The position numbers and the translations under genes were made by a program. The notes under the pieces were generated by a model. It searched no databases, was not told where the DNA came from, and saw only the letters and a program-made list of their open reading frames with translations. 64,000 nucleotides of DNA from an uncultured Spirochaetia bacterium (GTDB taxonomy: Bacteria > Spirochaetota > Spirochaetia > CAKZLE01). This document shows positions 26,690 to 35,144 of the stretch, piece after piece. The stretch is taken from assembly GCA_937125225.1 (NCBI GenBank), contig CAKZLE010000022.1:1-64000 (forward strand). The letters run 5' to 3'. How positions within the stretch are numbered: the first letter of the stretch is position 1; each line of letters begins with the position of its first letter.

Positions 26690-26835
26690 TAAAGGTTTTA
26701 CATCTGTGTTCAGACGTACTAGGTTGTGACTGTTCGCGAAAGATCACAATCTCGACTTTGAATAGGAAAATCGAAAAAGATGCGACTTATGGATAGGTGT
26801 GTATCATTCCCGATAACCATAGCTTATGAACGGCA

Positions 26836-27717
26836 CTAGATCGCTTCAAGGATCCCATCGATGATCACTTGGTCTTCTACAAAGCTCTCATAACCACCAA
26901 GAACTACTGAGGGTTTGAAATAACCATGATAATCACTTCCTGCAGTGATCAGTGCCCCTTTTGCTACAGCATACTCATAGAGGTTGAGACTGACCTCTCT
27001 GCTATGATAGGAGGAAAACACCTCAAGCCCTGTTACACCAGATTTCAGAATATCATCGAGCAATTCAAAGCTCCCTTTTAAGGTTATTCCAGGATGTGCA
27101 ATCACCGGGATACCCCCTGTTGAGGTGATCATTTCAATAGCCGCTGATAGGATCGGCCATCTCATAGGGCAATGGCAAGGTTTCCCTGTATCAAAAAGGT
27201 CCCAATAGAAGTTTGCATAGGGGTTGTCTGAGCGTTTCCCACCAGGTAGAAAGGGAGCAAGGATCTGAGAGTCCTTTGCTTCAGGTCGGCTCAGAAGGAC
27301 TGATCCAATATCTTCTGGAGCGATAGCACCACGAGTCTCGAAGTGGGGAAAAGCCTCAAGGGAGATGGAGAAACCCAACTCCCTGATTTTCTTGAGCCTT
27401 TCATAGGAGGCCTTCTTTTCCATATCCCGACAGTATTCATTCAATAGCTCAAATACTCCCGATTCATGATCGATCCCATATCCGAGCAGGTGGATGTTGA
27501 TTCCTTGAAAATCACAGTCTATTTCAATAGCAGGAATACATCTGATATCATAACTTTTTGCAGCCTGAATCGCCTTTGCAACTGAAGCGACACTATTATG
27601 ATCAGTCACCGCAACATACTCAAGATTTGATTCTTTACACAATCGCAGGAGTTCTTCGGGTTCGTATTCCCCATCAAGACTTGCGCTACTATGCATATGA
27701 AGGTCTATCGTTCTCAT
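26836..27717 (-). CDS. PHP-domain phosphoesterase
   Basis: A 293-residue PHP-type metal-dependent hydrolase. Metal-binding motifs are visible in order: DLHMHSSASLDGEY (H-x-H), VTDHNS (DH), a glutamate in IPAIEID, PVIAHPG and SDYHG. It matches the stand-alone PHP proteins that hydrolyse nucleotide or sugar phosphates, including 5'-3' exonuclease-like members (RNase AM type). It lies one base after the 2H phosphoesterase gene and has a strong ribosome site (GAGGAG), so it is the last gene of the operon starting with pirin. Confidence 0.85.
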   Translation of the reverse strand: MRTIDLHMHSSASLDGEYEPEELLRLCKESNLEYVAVTDHNSVASVAKAIQAAKSYDIRCIPAIEIDCDFQGINIHLLGYGIDHESGVFELLNEYCRDMEKKASYERLKKIRELGFSISLEAFPHFETRGAIAPEDIGSVLLSRPEAKDSQILAPFLPGGKRSDNPYANFYWDLFDTGKPCHCPMRWPILSAAIEMITSTGGIPVIAHPGITLKGSFELLDDILKSGVTGLEVFSSYHSREVSLNLYEYAVAKGALITAGSDYHGYFKPSVVLGGYESFVEDQVIIDGILEAI

Positions 27718-27718
27718 C

Positions 27719-28414
27719 TCACTCCTCTTTTAGAGAAAAAGCACTCACCAGTTCAGTATGTTGTTCTCGTAGACACCAGTCATTCATGACCAACTCCAAG
27801 CGTTCAACCTGTTCTACCCCAAAGGAGTGTTCTCTATACTCTGCGATGGTATCAAGCATTCTCTTCTGCTCAGTTACCGGACGAATGATGCGTACTACTG
27901 TCACATGAGCTGTCTTCAATACATAACGGGAATCGATGGTATGGAGGATATCCTCGCTCTGATAGCGAATTCGTATGGCATCTCGAATATGATCGAGTAT
28001 CTCAGAATCGGGAAATCCTTGTACGAGGATACAGGAGGGAGAGATAGTGATACCAGTAAATTCTAGAGTGAAAGCAGGAGCCTCTAGGAGAGCCTCTTCA
28101 AGATAACGCCTATGCCTTAAGAGGGTCTCTTTTGAGATCGAGAAGCCATTGTGACACTCTATTAGGCCCATTACGGTCACATGAAGATCTGTAACAGGAT
28201 AATAGTATTGATCAGGTTCAATAGCCCTGAAAGCATCAAGCATGCTGTTGATCGATCGTAGCAATTCTGGAGCCTTAAGTCTCAGAATAACCGTGATACC
28301 ACTTCTCTGGTCCTCAGGTGTCAGTACCTGTTCGTCAAAAGAGAAACCTGAGTGTGTAACAGTCTCTAGGGATGTCCTAAATAATGTATCATAGTGTGTT
28401 CTGTCGGTCCTCAA
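27719..28414 (-). CDS. 2H (LigT-like) phosphoesterase
   Basis: A 231-residue protein with two H-x-T motifs, H78-V-T80 in TDLHVTVMGL and H170-V-T172 in KTAHVTVVRI. Their spacing and strand context fit the 2H phosphoesterase fold. Such enzymes open 2',3'-cyclic phosphates or cleave 2'-5' linked nucleotides. Its TTG start lies behind AAGGG, 3 bp after the CBS gene, and the PHP gene follows after one base. Co-occurrence with a PHP and a predicted HEPN protein suggests RNA or oligonucleotide turnover. The specific substrate is not readable. Confidence 0.8.
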   Translation of the reverse strand: MRTDRTHYDTLFRTSLETVTHSGFSFDEQVLTPEDQRSGITVILRLKAPELLRSINSMLDAFRAIEPDQYYYPVTDLHVTVMGLIECHNGFSISKETLLRHRRYLEEALLEAPAFTLEFTGITISPSCILVQGFPDSEILDHIRDAIRIRYQSEDILHTIDSRYVLKTAHVTVVRIIRPVTEQKRMLDTIAEYREHSFGVEQVERLELVMNDWCLREQHTELVSAFSLKEE

Positions 28415-28417
28415 TTG

Positions 28418-29119
28418 TCATTCCCTTTCTTGGTAGATCCCATGAAAGTCCCACGAAGTGACTACATGGAGGATCTGTTGTGTGGTCTTCCCCTGCTCGG
28501 TCATGATGAACATCAAGACTTTAGGATGCTCTTCGATCATCTCACTGATATCATAGACGGTCGTGTATCTTGAGATCATATGAAACAGATTATGATCATC
28601 ACTCACCTTGAAGATATCTGAGACGGTGACCGAATCGATGAGCAATTCGTTACCGATCATCTTATCAGCGAGATAATTGGTAATCGCATTGGTGGTAAGC
28701 ATACCGATGACTCTCTTACAATCAAGAACTGGGAATTGAGAATATCCGGAAGATTTTATCAGTTTTAAGATCTCCTCTAGGGTGTCAGAGAGGGTCACGG
28801 TGATCACCTCCTGATTCTTACAGAGGTCCTGGATCAATTTTGGTTTTGTGATCAGTTCATAGATCTTCTTGATCCTTGAGACTGTAGATTCACAGGGTTC
28901 AGCGATGACGACCTCACCGATCGTATCATGGACTATGGCATTTCTCAATGCACGAAACTCATGTAGATCATCAGCAAAATAGGCGATCTGTCTATTCTTT
29001 TTCCTCAATGCCTGTACGAGTTCATAAAAACTCATTCTCTCATCATCTTTCCCATATAACGTGTTAAGAGCTTTTTCGATCTTATTAAAATATGCAAGGA
29101 AGGCCTTTGCTCTACCCAT
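28418..29119 (-). CDS. HEPN-like domain fused to CBS pair
   Basis: A 233-residue protein. Residues 1-92 are helical and contain R59-N-A-I-V-H64 in EFRALRNAIVHD, the R-x4-H pattern of HEPN domains, many of which are RNases. Residues about 95-230 hold two CBS repeats (the first with GYSQFPVLDCKRVIGMLTT), which usually bind adenine nucleotides. The start has AAGGAGAG and overlaps the VOC gene by 8 bp. The domain order suggests nucleotide-gated activity. The HEPN call is by motif and secondary structure only; the domain could be a non-catalytic relative. Confidence 0.65.
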   Translation of the reverse strand: MGRAKAFLAYFNKIEKALNTLYGKDDERMSFYELVQALRKKNRQIAYFADDLHEFRALRNAIVHDTIGEVVIAEPCESTVSRIKKIYELITKPKLIQDLCKNQEVITVTLSDTLEEILKLIKSSGYSQFPVLDCKRVIGMLTTNAITNYLADKMIGNELLIDSVTVSDIFKVSDDHNLFHMISRYTTVYDISEMIEEHPKVLMFIMTEQGKTTQQILHVVTSWDFHGIYQERE

Positions 29120-29594
29120 CTAGTGTCTCTCCTTCATCTTTGTTCCAGTTCTGTATCTCTATGCAGTTCCCCTCAGGGTCTCTGCAATATGCTACGGTAA
29201 GGGTACCGAGTTCAGGATATTCTCTCACAACAATAGAGCCTACCATAGAACCACCAAGTTCGAGGACCTTATTCACGATTCGATCTACCTCATCGACATG
29301 GAAAGCTAAATGTGCGATACCTTTCCTGTTGATAGGGGCCCATTCATCTGTAAGATCTTCTGGGGCATAGGAAAAAATCTCAAGAGTGGGGCCATGTTCC
29401 GTAAATCCTGGTAGCTCTAGATGCATACCGGTGATTCGTGCATGAGAAAGGGAGGTAAGCGTGTCTATCCATTTCCCACTGAGATCCCTCTCAGGTCCAA
29501 TGGGTCTGCAACCGAATACTTCGATATAAAATTCGCAAAGAATGCTCCAGTTCTCTGCAACGATATTCGTATGTACATATCTGATCTCTTCCAT
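29112..29594 (-). CDS. VOC-family dioxygenase/glyoxalase-like protein
   Basis: A 160-residue vicinal-oxygen-chelate protein with two babbab modules: YVHTNIVAENWSILCEFYIEVFG and, later, GIAHLAFHVDEVDRIVNKVLELGG, ending RDPEGNCIEIQNW. Metal ligand candidates are H8, E71-like positions, H106-like and E152. It is closer to lactoylglutathione lyase/dioxygenase relatives than to antibiotic-resistance proteins. It is co-transcribed with pirin, 15 bp upstream. Substrate unknown. Confidence 0.85.
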   Translation of the reverse strand: MEEIRYVHTNIVAENWSILCEFYIEVFGCRPIGPERDLSGKWIDTLTSLSHARITGMHLELPGFTEHGPTLEIFSYAPEDLTDEWAPINRKGIAHLAFHVDEVDRIVNKVLELGGSMVGSIVVREYPELGTLTVAYCRDPEGNCIEIQNWNKDEGETLDG

Positions 29595-29609
29595 ATGTGT
29601 ACTCCTTTT

Positions 29610-30521
29610 TTATTGCTGATCATGTAAGAATCGATTCTCCTCATACTCCCTGAAAGCTTCACGCAATTCTCCGGAGGTATTCATCACTATCGGGCCATAC
29701 CAGGCGATCGGTTCATCAAGGGGCCTACCTGATCCCAAGAGGAATCTCACAGAATGTTCCTCCGTTGAAAAGGTTATCTGTCTACCATCAGTATAATGGA
29801 TGAGTGCCCCATCATGATAGGTCTTGTGTTGCTGGACTTCCGTATAGTTCTCACTCTCTTCAGAGTAGGAGTAATCTGGCTGATCCTCAGTGAATCGACC
29901 CTCTCCCTCGATGACATAAGCAAACACATTATGCCCCCTCTTCGTCGGATGGGTATAAGAGGAGTGTGGAGGGATCAGTATATCGAGAAGCTCAGGATCA
30001 CTCATCGGATCCTTAACCGGCCCCTTGATCCCCGAAACGTCCCCAGCTATCAGGTGAATCTGAATCCCATTGGTAAATATCAGTTTTGGGATCTCTTCAT
30101 GGCTGATCTCCTGATACCTGGGTTCCATCATCTTTGAGATTGCAGGAAGGTTCAGCCAAAGCTGAAACCCCTCGATCTTACCATCTTCATCCCCTTTCGG
30201 CATCTCCTGATGTATGATACCTCTTCCTGCAGTCATCCACTGTACATCGCCTGAACCAATAATACCGGAGTTACCGAGACTGTCCTGATGCTCTACCTTC
30301 CCGGAAAGGATATAGGTGATCGTCTCGATTCCCCTGTGAGGATGCCAAGGAAACCCTTTCGTATAAGATTCACTATCGTGAGATCTAAAATCATCGAGGA
30401 GGAGAAATGGGTCGAATGACGGTTGTTCATGAAAACCGAATGCCCGTTTTAAGACAACTCCCGCACCCTCTTTGATAGTGGAACTCCAGAGAACCTCTTT
30501 TATCTTTCTATTCTCATCCAT
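29610..30521 (-). CDS. Pirin-family bicupin protein
   Basis: A 303-residue bicupin. The N-terminal cupin shows GFPWHPHRGIETITYILSGKVEHQDS with the metal-binding H-x-H pattern, followed by GDVQWMTAGRGIIHQEMP. The C-terminal half includes YVIEGEG and the family ending FLLGSGRPLDEPIAWYGPIVMNT. Pirins include quercetinase-like dioxygenases and regulators. It has a plausible ribosome site and is the first gene of the five-gene operon. I would not assign a substrate. Confidence 0.93.
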   Translation of the reverse strand: MDENRKIKEVLWSSTIKEGAGVVLKRAFGFHEQPSFDPFLLLDDFRSHDSESYTKGFPWHPHRGIETITYILSGKVEHQDSLGNSGIIGSGDVQWMTAGRGIIHQEMPKGDEDGKIEGFQLWLNLPAISKMMEPRYQEISHEEIPKLIFTNGIQIHLIAGDVSGIKGPVKDPMSDPELLDILIPPHSSYTHPTKRGHNVFAYVIEGEGRFTEDQPDYSYSEESENYTEVQQHKTYHDGALIHYTDGRQITFSTEEHSVRFLLGSGRPLDEPIAWYGPIVMNTSGELREAFREYEENRFLHDQQ

Positions 30522-30682
30522 ACCTAACCCCTCTCCTAACTCTATTCTACTTTGAGGTTGGGCAACTCACAAGGTTTTCTTACCTATCTATTCCACCCTG
30601 ATAAGTACAGTAATTCCCAGATCTCTAAGTCCCCTATTCTACGATTCGTACTTTCACTCCGAACAAAATCCAAGGTACTTCA

Positions 30683-31879
30683 TCAATGATCCTTTTGAGA
30701 ACTCTTCCCATAGAGGGACCTCCCAAAAATGAGGTAGATAGCACAAAGAACCGTCATGAAAGCAGCGAGTATAAAGAAAGAGGTCTCTAATGAGAACGTA
30801 TCACCGATGAACCCGATGATCGGGAAGAAAATGATCATGAGAAAACTGAAGGCCATGCTTTGAAAGGAGAGGATAGTAGCTCTCTGCTCACTAGGAATGA
30901 GTCTATTGATATAATCACTGATCGCGATGATGAGGATACCATCGATGATACCGGTCAAAGCATAGAAGACCATATGCAGAGGAGTCAAGGCGATTCCCCA
31001 AAGGCAGAAGATCAGAAATATCGGCATCATGACTAACACGCCAGACACCCCTATTCTCTTCTCGATCTTTGCGGCCTTGTATCCGGTAATACCTGATACT
31101 AGGGCACTCACAGCAAAAATGATACCGATCATGAACTCGGTATACCCCATTCCTTTCCAATAGTTCTGTAGGTAGAAGAACTCCGTCGTTATACCGGTGA
31201 AGATGAGTTCAGAAAAAAGGATGAGAAATCCAATTCTAGGATTATCCTTAACTACTTGTACACTCTTGACAGTCTGCTCTTTGAGTGTCGCAAATATGGG
31301 CCTAGGGACATGTGGTTGGTCTGGTTCAAGTATAGGCTCCATGAAGAAGAAGGCTGTAACCACAGAGAGGAAGGCAAGTCCCATAGAAATACTGAAAACG
31401 GCAGGATAACTCCTTGTAGCAAGGTATCCTCCAACAAGATAGGCTATGATGGCTGCACTCTGATAGGTGAGTTCTCTCTTTCCTGCGATCTTCATATAGA
31501 TAATATCTTTCCCGTCAAGTTTCAGAGAATCGAAAATTAGTGCATCCCCTGCCCCAGATTCAAGATTGTAGCCGATAGCACAGATCATAAAGCCAACTAG
31601 TTGAATGAAGAAACTCGAAGAATAGAACATGATGAGAAGACTTATGAGAAAACATACTCTTCCTAATAATCTGCTGAGTTTTCGTCCCCAGATATCAGCT
31701 ATTGCACCTGTAGGAACCTCCATGAGGAATGAGGTAAGGTGAAAGATACTCTCAAATATCCCAAGCTGCATCAAGGTAAAGCCTCTGAAAGCCAGATAGA
31801 TCATCCATAGACCTCGAGTGAGATCGAGGTTACAGACCATGATGAATAGATACTCTATGGTGATATTTCTACGGTACAT
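30683..31879 (-). CDS. MFS transporter
   Basis: A 398-residue membrane protein with about 12 hydrophobic segments. TM2-TM3 loop EVPTGAIADIWGRKLSRLLG is a variant of the MFS signature (G-x3-D-x2-G-R-K/R). ATG at 31879 follows GAGGGG; a TTG at 31888 is weaker. It resembles the multidrug/metabolite antiporter-like MFS group common in spirochaetes and Firmicutes. No regulator or pathway gene adjoins, so the substrate is unknown. Confidence 0.85.
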   Translation of the reverse strand: MYRRNITIEYLFIMVCNLDLTRGLWMIYLAFRGFTLMQLGIFESIFHLTSFLMEVPTGAIADIWGRKLSRLLGRVCFLISLLIMFYSSSFFIQLVGFMICAIGYNLESGAGDALIFDSLKLDGKDIIYMKIAGKRELTYQSAAIIAYLVGGYLATRSYPAVFSISMGLAFLSVVTAFFFMEPILEPDQPHVPRPIFATLKEQTVKSVQVVKDNPRIGFLILFSELIFTGITTEFFYLQNYWKGMGYTEFMIGIIFAVSALVSGITGYKAAKIEKRIGVSGVLVMMPIFLIFCLWGIALTPLHMVFYALTGIIDGILIIAISDYINRLIPSEQRATILSFQSMAFSFLMIIFFPIIGFIGDTFSLETSFFILAAFMTVLCAIYLIFGRSLYGKSSQKDH

Positions 31880-32072
31880 GATTTCCAACCCCTCTGATTC
31901 GTAGTAAAGACCACTTTACCATGTTGCTAGTATAACATCATTCATCTATTTTCCAACTATCCATCAAATAGGATCCCAAGTAGATTTTACGTCATTGGGT
32001 GACCAATTTCTCTCAATTACCGATAAATAAGGGAAACTTCCCCCCTCATTCACCACTTTATTTTTCTAATGC

Positions 32073-32101
32073 TTGACAAATGACTCATTTGTAATTTAAC
32101 T
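32073..32101 (+). promoter_or_regulatory. Promoter with embedded palindrome before ParB-like gene
   Basis: TTGACA (32073-32078), a 17-bp spacer and TTAACT (32096-32101). Nested in it is a perfect palindrome ACAAATGACTCATTTGT (32076-32092, 8-bp arms, one central base) that would hide the promoter if bound. The predicted transcription start falls within a few bases of the ATG at 32110. Confidence 0.55.
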
Positions 32102-32109
32102 GAGTATAT

Positions 32110-32499
32110 ATGCAATTACGAGTTGACGAAATAAAAGCTAAGAAAAGGATCCGAAAAGATCTTGGAGATCTCACTCAACTGATGGAAAGCATCAACACTC
32201 ATGGACTCATGAATCCGATCGTAGTTAATGAGAAGAAAGATCTCATCGCAGGGGAAAGGAGACTTGAATCTGTGAAACGTCTAGGATGGATGACCGTAGA
32301 GGTTCATGTGGTCCATATCGATAATGATGCAGCTAAGATCCAGATGGAGATCGATGAGAATCTCTACAGAAGAGCACTCTCTACATCTGAGTTAGCAGAG
32401 GGTTTTTCTCGCATCGATCGTTTACGTAATCCAAATCTATTTCACCGTATCATACGGAGAATAAAGAGTGCGTTCCTTCGACTTTTCCGTCGACAGTAA
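32110..32499 (+). CDS. ParB/Sulfiredoxin N-terminal domain protein
   Basis: A 129-residue protein with the ParB N-terminal fold only: GDLTQLMESINTHGLMNPIVVNEKKDLIAGERRLESVKRLGW is the classic segment with the GERR box. It then ends in a basic tail (RIIRRIKSAFLRLFRRQ). There is no HTH centromere-binding domain and no partner ParA. It has no ribosome site; the promoter places the transcript start near the ATG, so it may be leaderless. It is followed after 18 bp by an M29 peptidase. A regulatory or nuclease-like role is possible. Confidence 0.7.
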   Translation: MQLRVDEIKAKKRIRKDLGDLTQLMESINTHGLMNPIVVNEKKDLIAGERRLESVKRLGWMTVEVHVVHIDNDAAKIQMEIDENLYRRALSTSELAEGFSRIDRLRNPNLFHRIIRRIKSAFLRLFRRQ

Positions 32500-32517
32500 G
32501 CAGTTCAGGAGTAACAG

Positions 32518-33756
32518 ATGAAAAAGACCGTATTACAGTATAATAACCAGTTTGCAGATATCGTTCTTCAAAAGGGGATAAATCTAAAAAAGGGTCAGAG
32601 TGTCATGATCAAATCAAGCCCTCTCAACTATGATTTTGCTCAGACTTTGGCAAAAAGAGCTTATGAGACAGGCGCTGCCTATGTTCTTATAGATCTTCAG
32701 GACAATCTCCTTGTGAGAGCAAGAATAGATAACCAGGATGCTCAACAACTCACCTATATCCCTCAGTTCGTGAGAAATATGCAGTATGAGGCTTTAGCAG
32801 AGGACTGGGCCTATATCCGGATAGACAATACTGATGATCGTGATCAGCTAGAGGGAGTCGATACAGAACTACTATCGTCCTATCAGGGAGAGGTGAGAAA
32901 AAATAGCTCTACCTTGAGGGGATCCTTCATGAGACATGAACATGCATGGTGTGTAGTCTGTGTTCCTGGACCAAAATGGGCAAAACAGGTATTGGGGAAT
33001 GATGCGACTGTCGCAGATCTTTATGAAGTTCTGCTTCCTATTCTCCGTTTGGATCAGGAAGATCCCATTGCAGCATGGGATGCACATGCCAGGAGACTGG
33101 GAGTTATCTGCGAAAAGCTCAATGCAAAGAAGATACGATCCTTTCACTATGAAGACCCAAAGACCGGGACCGACTTCACCGTAGGCTTCTCAAAACTGGC
33201 AGTCTGGCTTGGTGGTCCCAAAGATCTTCCGAGTGGAAGACCCTACTTCCCGAATATCCCAACAGAAGAGGTCTTCACGGTGCCAGAGAGGCTACAGGCT
33301 GAAGGCACCCTGGTGACCACGAAACCTGTCACCATCTTTGGTTCTCAGGTTGATGGCTGTCGTTTCACCTTCAAAGATGGGAAAGTCACTGATTATTCAG
33401 CAGAAAAGGGATATGAGATCCTTAAAAGATTCATTGAAACAGATGAGGGTGCAGCCTATATCGGAGAGATCGCCTTAGTCGATAAGAACACACCTATCGC
33501 TATGAGTGATCAGACCTTCCATTCGATCCTCTTCGATGAGAATGCTGCTAGCCATTTTGCATTAGGTGCAGGATATCCAGATTGTCTGAGCAACGGAAAG
33601 ACTCTTGACTCTCCAGAATCACTACGATCTGCAGGATGTAATACCTCGATGCTCCATACGGATTTCATGATAGGTTCACCTACCATGAAGATCACTGCAG
33701 AGACCTTTGATGGTAATACACTTGAGATAATGAAAGACGGGACCATCCTGATATAG
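32518..33756 (+). CDS. M29-family aminopeptidase
   Basis: A 412-residue metallo-aminopeptidase of the thermophilic (M29) type, full length. Metal-binding elements visible: GEIALVDKNTPI (Glu), HFALGAGYPDCL (His), NTSMLHTDFMIGS (His and Asp). It releases N-terminal residues from peptides in the cytoplasm. Its start follows GGAG and lies 18 bp after the ParB-like gene, likely the same transcript, and it ends at the hairpin 33787-33822. Confidence 0.92.
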   Translation: MKKTVLQYNNQFADIVLQKGINLKKGQSVMIKSSPLNYDFAQTLAKRAYETGAAYVLIDLQDNLLVRARIDNQDAQQLTYIPQFVRNMQYEALAEDWAYIRIDNTDDRDQLEGVDTELLSSYQGEVRKNSSTLRGSFMRHEHAWCVVCVPGPKWAKQVLGNDATVADLYEVLLPILRLDQEDPIAAWDAHARRLGVICEKLNAKKIRSFHYEDPKTGTDFTVGFSKLAVWLGGPKDLPSGRPYFPNIPTEEVFTVPERLQAEGTLVTTKPVTIFGSQVDGCRFTFKDGKVTDYSAEKGYEILKRFIETDEGAAYIGEIALVDKNTPIAMSDQTFHSILFDENAASHFALGAGYPDCLSNGKTLDSPESLRSAGCNTSMLHTDFMIGSPTMKITAETFDGNTLEIMKDGTILI

Positions 33757-33786
33757 GATGATAGTTTCTTTTCTTTAAGACTCTTT

Positions 33787-33822
33787 AAGGTGTATATGAG
33801 AGATCCTTGTATACACCTTTTC
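33787..33822 (+). terminator. Intrinsic terminator after M29 peptidase
   Basis: AAGGTGTATA (33787-33796) pairs with TATACACCTT (33810-33819) over a 13-nt loop, followed by a T-rich tail. It lies 30 bp after the M29 stop. Confidence 0.75.
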
Positions 33823-33888
33823 TTGATTCACTTCATACAGTCAATCAGTGGATTAAACCTATTTTCTTCCCATCCACATACGAGGTAT

Positions 33889-34362
33889 TCAAGAAAGGAT
33901 AATATACATAAATACAGACTCATCTTCTCGCCTATTGATAAGAAAGCCCATTTTTTCATAGAAACGAAGTGCCCTCTTATTAGAAGACCTTACCTCTGCG
34001 ATAATCTGCTCATACCCTTCTGTTTCCGCCCAGTCTAACAAGACCTGTATTATAGCACTTGAAACTGCCTTACCTCTATATTGAGGGGATACCCACATCT
34101 GGATTAACTCTCCTGAGGTAGAATCTGGTTCAGTCTGATATATGGAGGCCATCCCTACGACTATATCATCTTCTCCTGCAAAGAAGGTCGCACGTTCTCT
34201 TCCACTGACACAAGATTCAGCCTGATCAATCCAACTCTCCTCTGTTCGTTCGAGTGAATGCTCGAAGGTAGAACCGAAAGCTTGGGGGTCTGTTTTAAGA
34301 GCTGTTAATCGTGTCTGCTTGAAGATGTCGTATTCATCGGGAAGTATTCTTCTGATTCTCAT
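33889..34362 (-). CDS. GNAT-family N-acetyltransferase
   Basis: A 157-residue GNAT protein: IRRILPDEYDIFKQTRLTAL at the start, then QMWVSPQYRGKAVSSAIIQVLLDW with acetyl-CoA loop Q/R-x2-G-K-A, and EVRSSNKRALRFYEKMGF. The A in the loop replaces the usual G, a modest departure. It overlaps the coaX stop by 29 bp, so the pair is tightly coupled. Substrate unknown. Confidence 0.88.
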   Translation of the reverse strand: MRIRRILPDEYDIFKQTRLTALKTDPQAFGSTFEHSLERTEESWIDQAESCVSGRERATFFAGEDDIVVGMASIYQTEPDSTSGELIQMWVSPQYRGKAVSSAIIQVLLDWAETEGYEQIIAEVRSSNKRALRFYEKMGFLINRREDESVFMYIILS

Positions 34363-35125
34363 GATAATTGAGTATATAGATCAACCTTAGACCGTCAAGA
34401 GTGTGCCACGAATTGATCTCATCTATATGCTTTATGTGAGGAGCGATAATAGAAGAAAATCCACCTGTCGCAATGACATGAAGATCACCTCCCACTTCAG
34501 TTTCTGTCCTCTCGATCAGTTTCTCAACAAGACCTGTGTACCCGTAAAGGATCCCGGCTTGGATCGCCTCTACAGTATTCAGTCCCAAGACATGATCGGG
34601 CATCTCCATTGATACATGAGGAAGTTGAGCTGTATGAGAGGAAAGAGCCTCGACAGCGGTCCCTACTCCAGGAGCAATAGCGACACCTAGGATCCTTCCG
34701 TCAGAAGAGACAGTCGTGAAGGTCAAAGCAGTACCGAAGTCGATGACCATACAGTTTACTTTTGGATAGAGATGATGTGCTTGTGCTGCATTGGAGAGAA
34801 GATCAGAACCTATCTCAACGGGGATACTCCCCTGATCAAGACCATTTTCCAGATCTTTTCTAACGATAATAGGTTCTCTATTGAATAGTCTCAAGATAGT
34901 TTCTTTGATCACTGTAGTGAGTTCTGGGACTACACTGCTTATGATGATTCCACCGATAGAACCAGCGGTGATACCGCTTTGGTTCATCAGGTTAAATAGT
35001 CGGGAACGATACTCATCAGCTGTACTCTCCGTATCAGTCGATATCCTCCAGTGCTCGCCCCATGCATCACCTGCATGAAGTCCGATAGCAATTTGGGAAT
35101 TTCCGATGTCGAGTGCCAGGAGCAT
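34334..35125 (-). CDS. coaX: Type III pantothenate kinase
   Basis: A 263-residue ASKHA-fold kinase. It phosphorylates pantothenate, the first step of coenzyme A synthesis, and needs a monovalent cation. LLALDIGNSQIAIGLH is the N-terminal phosphate-binding motif, and MVIDFGTALTFTTV and ATGGFSS are later ones. It starts behind AAGGGGG. This type III form is typical of many spirochaetes and of bacteria lacking a CoaA. Confidence 0.93.
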   Translation of the reverse strand: MLLALDIGNSQIAIGLHAGDAWGEHWRISTDTESTADEYRSRLFNLMNQSGITAGSIGGIIISSVVPELTTVIKETILRLFNREPIIVRKDLENGLDQGSIPVEIGSDLLSNAAQAHHLYPKVNCMVIDFGTALTFTTVSSDGRILGVAIAPGVGTAVEALSSHTAQLPHVSMEMPDHVLGLNTVEAIQAGILYGYTGLVEKLIERTETEVGGDLHVIATGGFSSIIAPHIKHIDEINSWHTLDGLRLIYILNYHENQKNTSR

Positions 35126-35144
35126 ACGTCCCCCTTCAGAAGTC

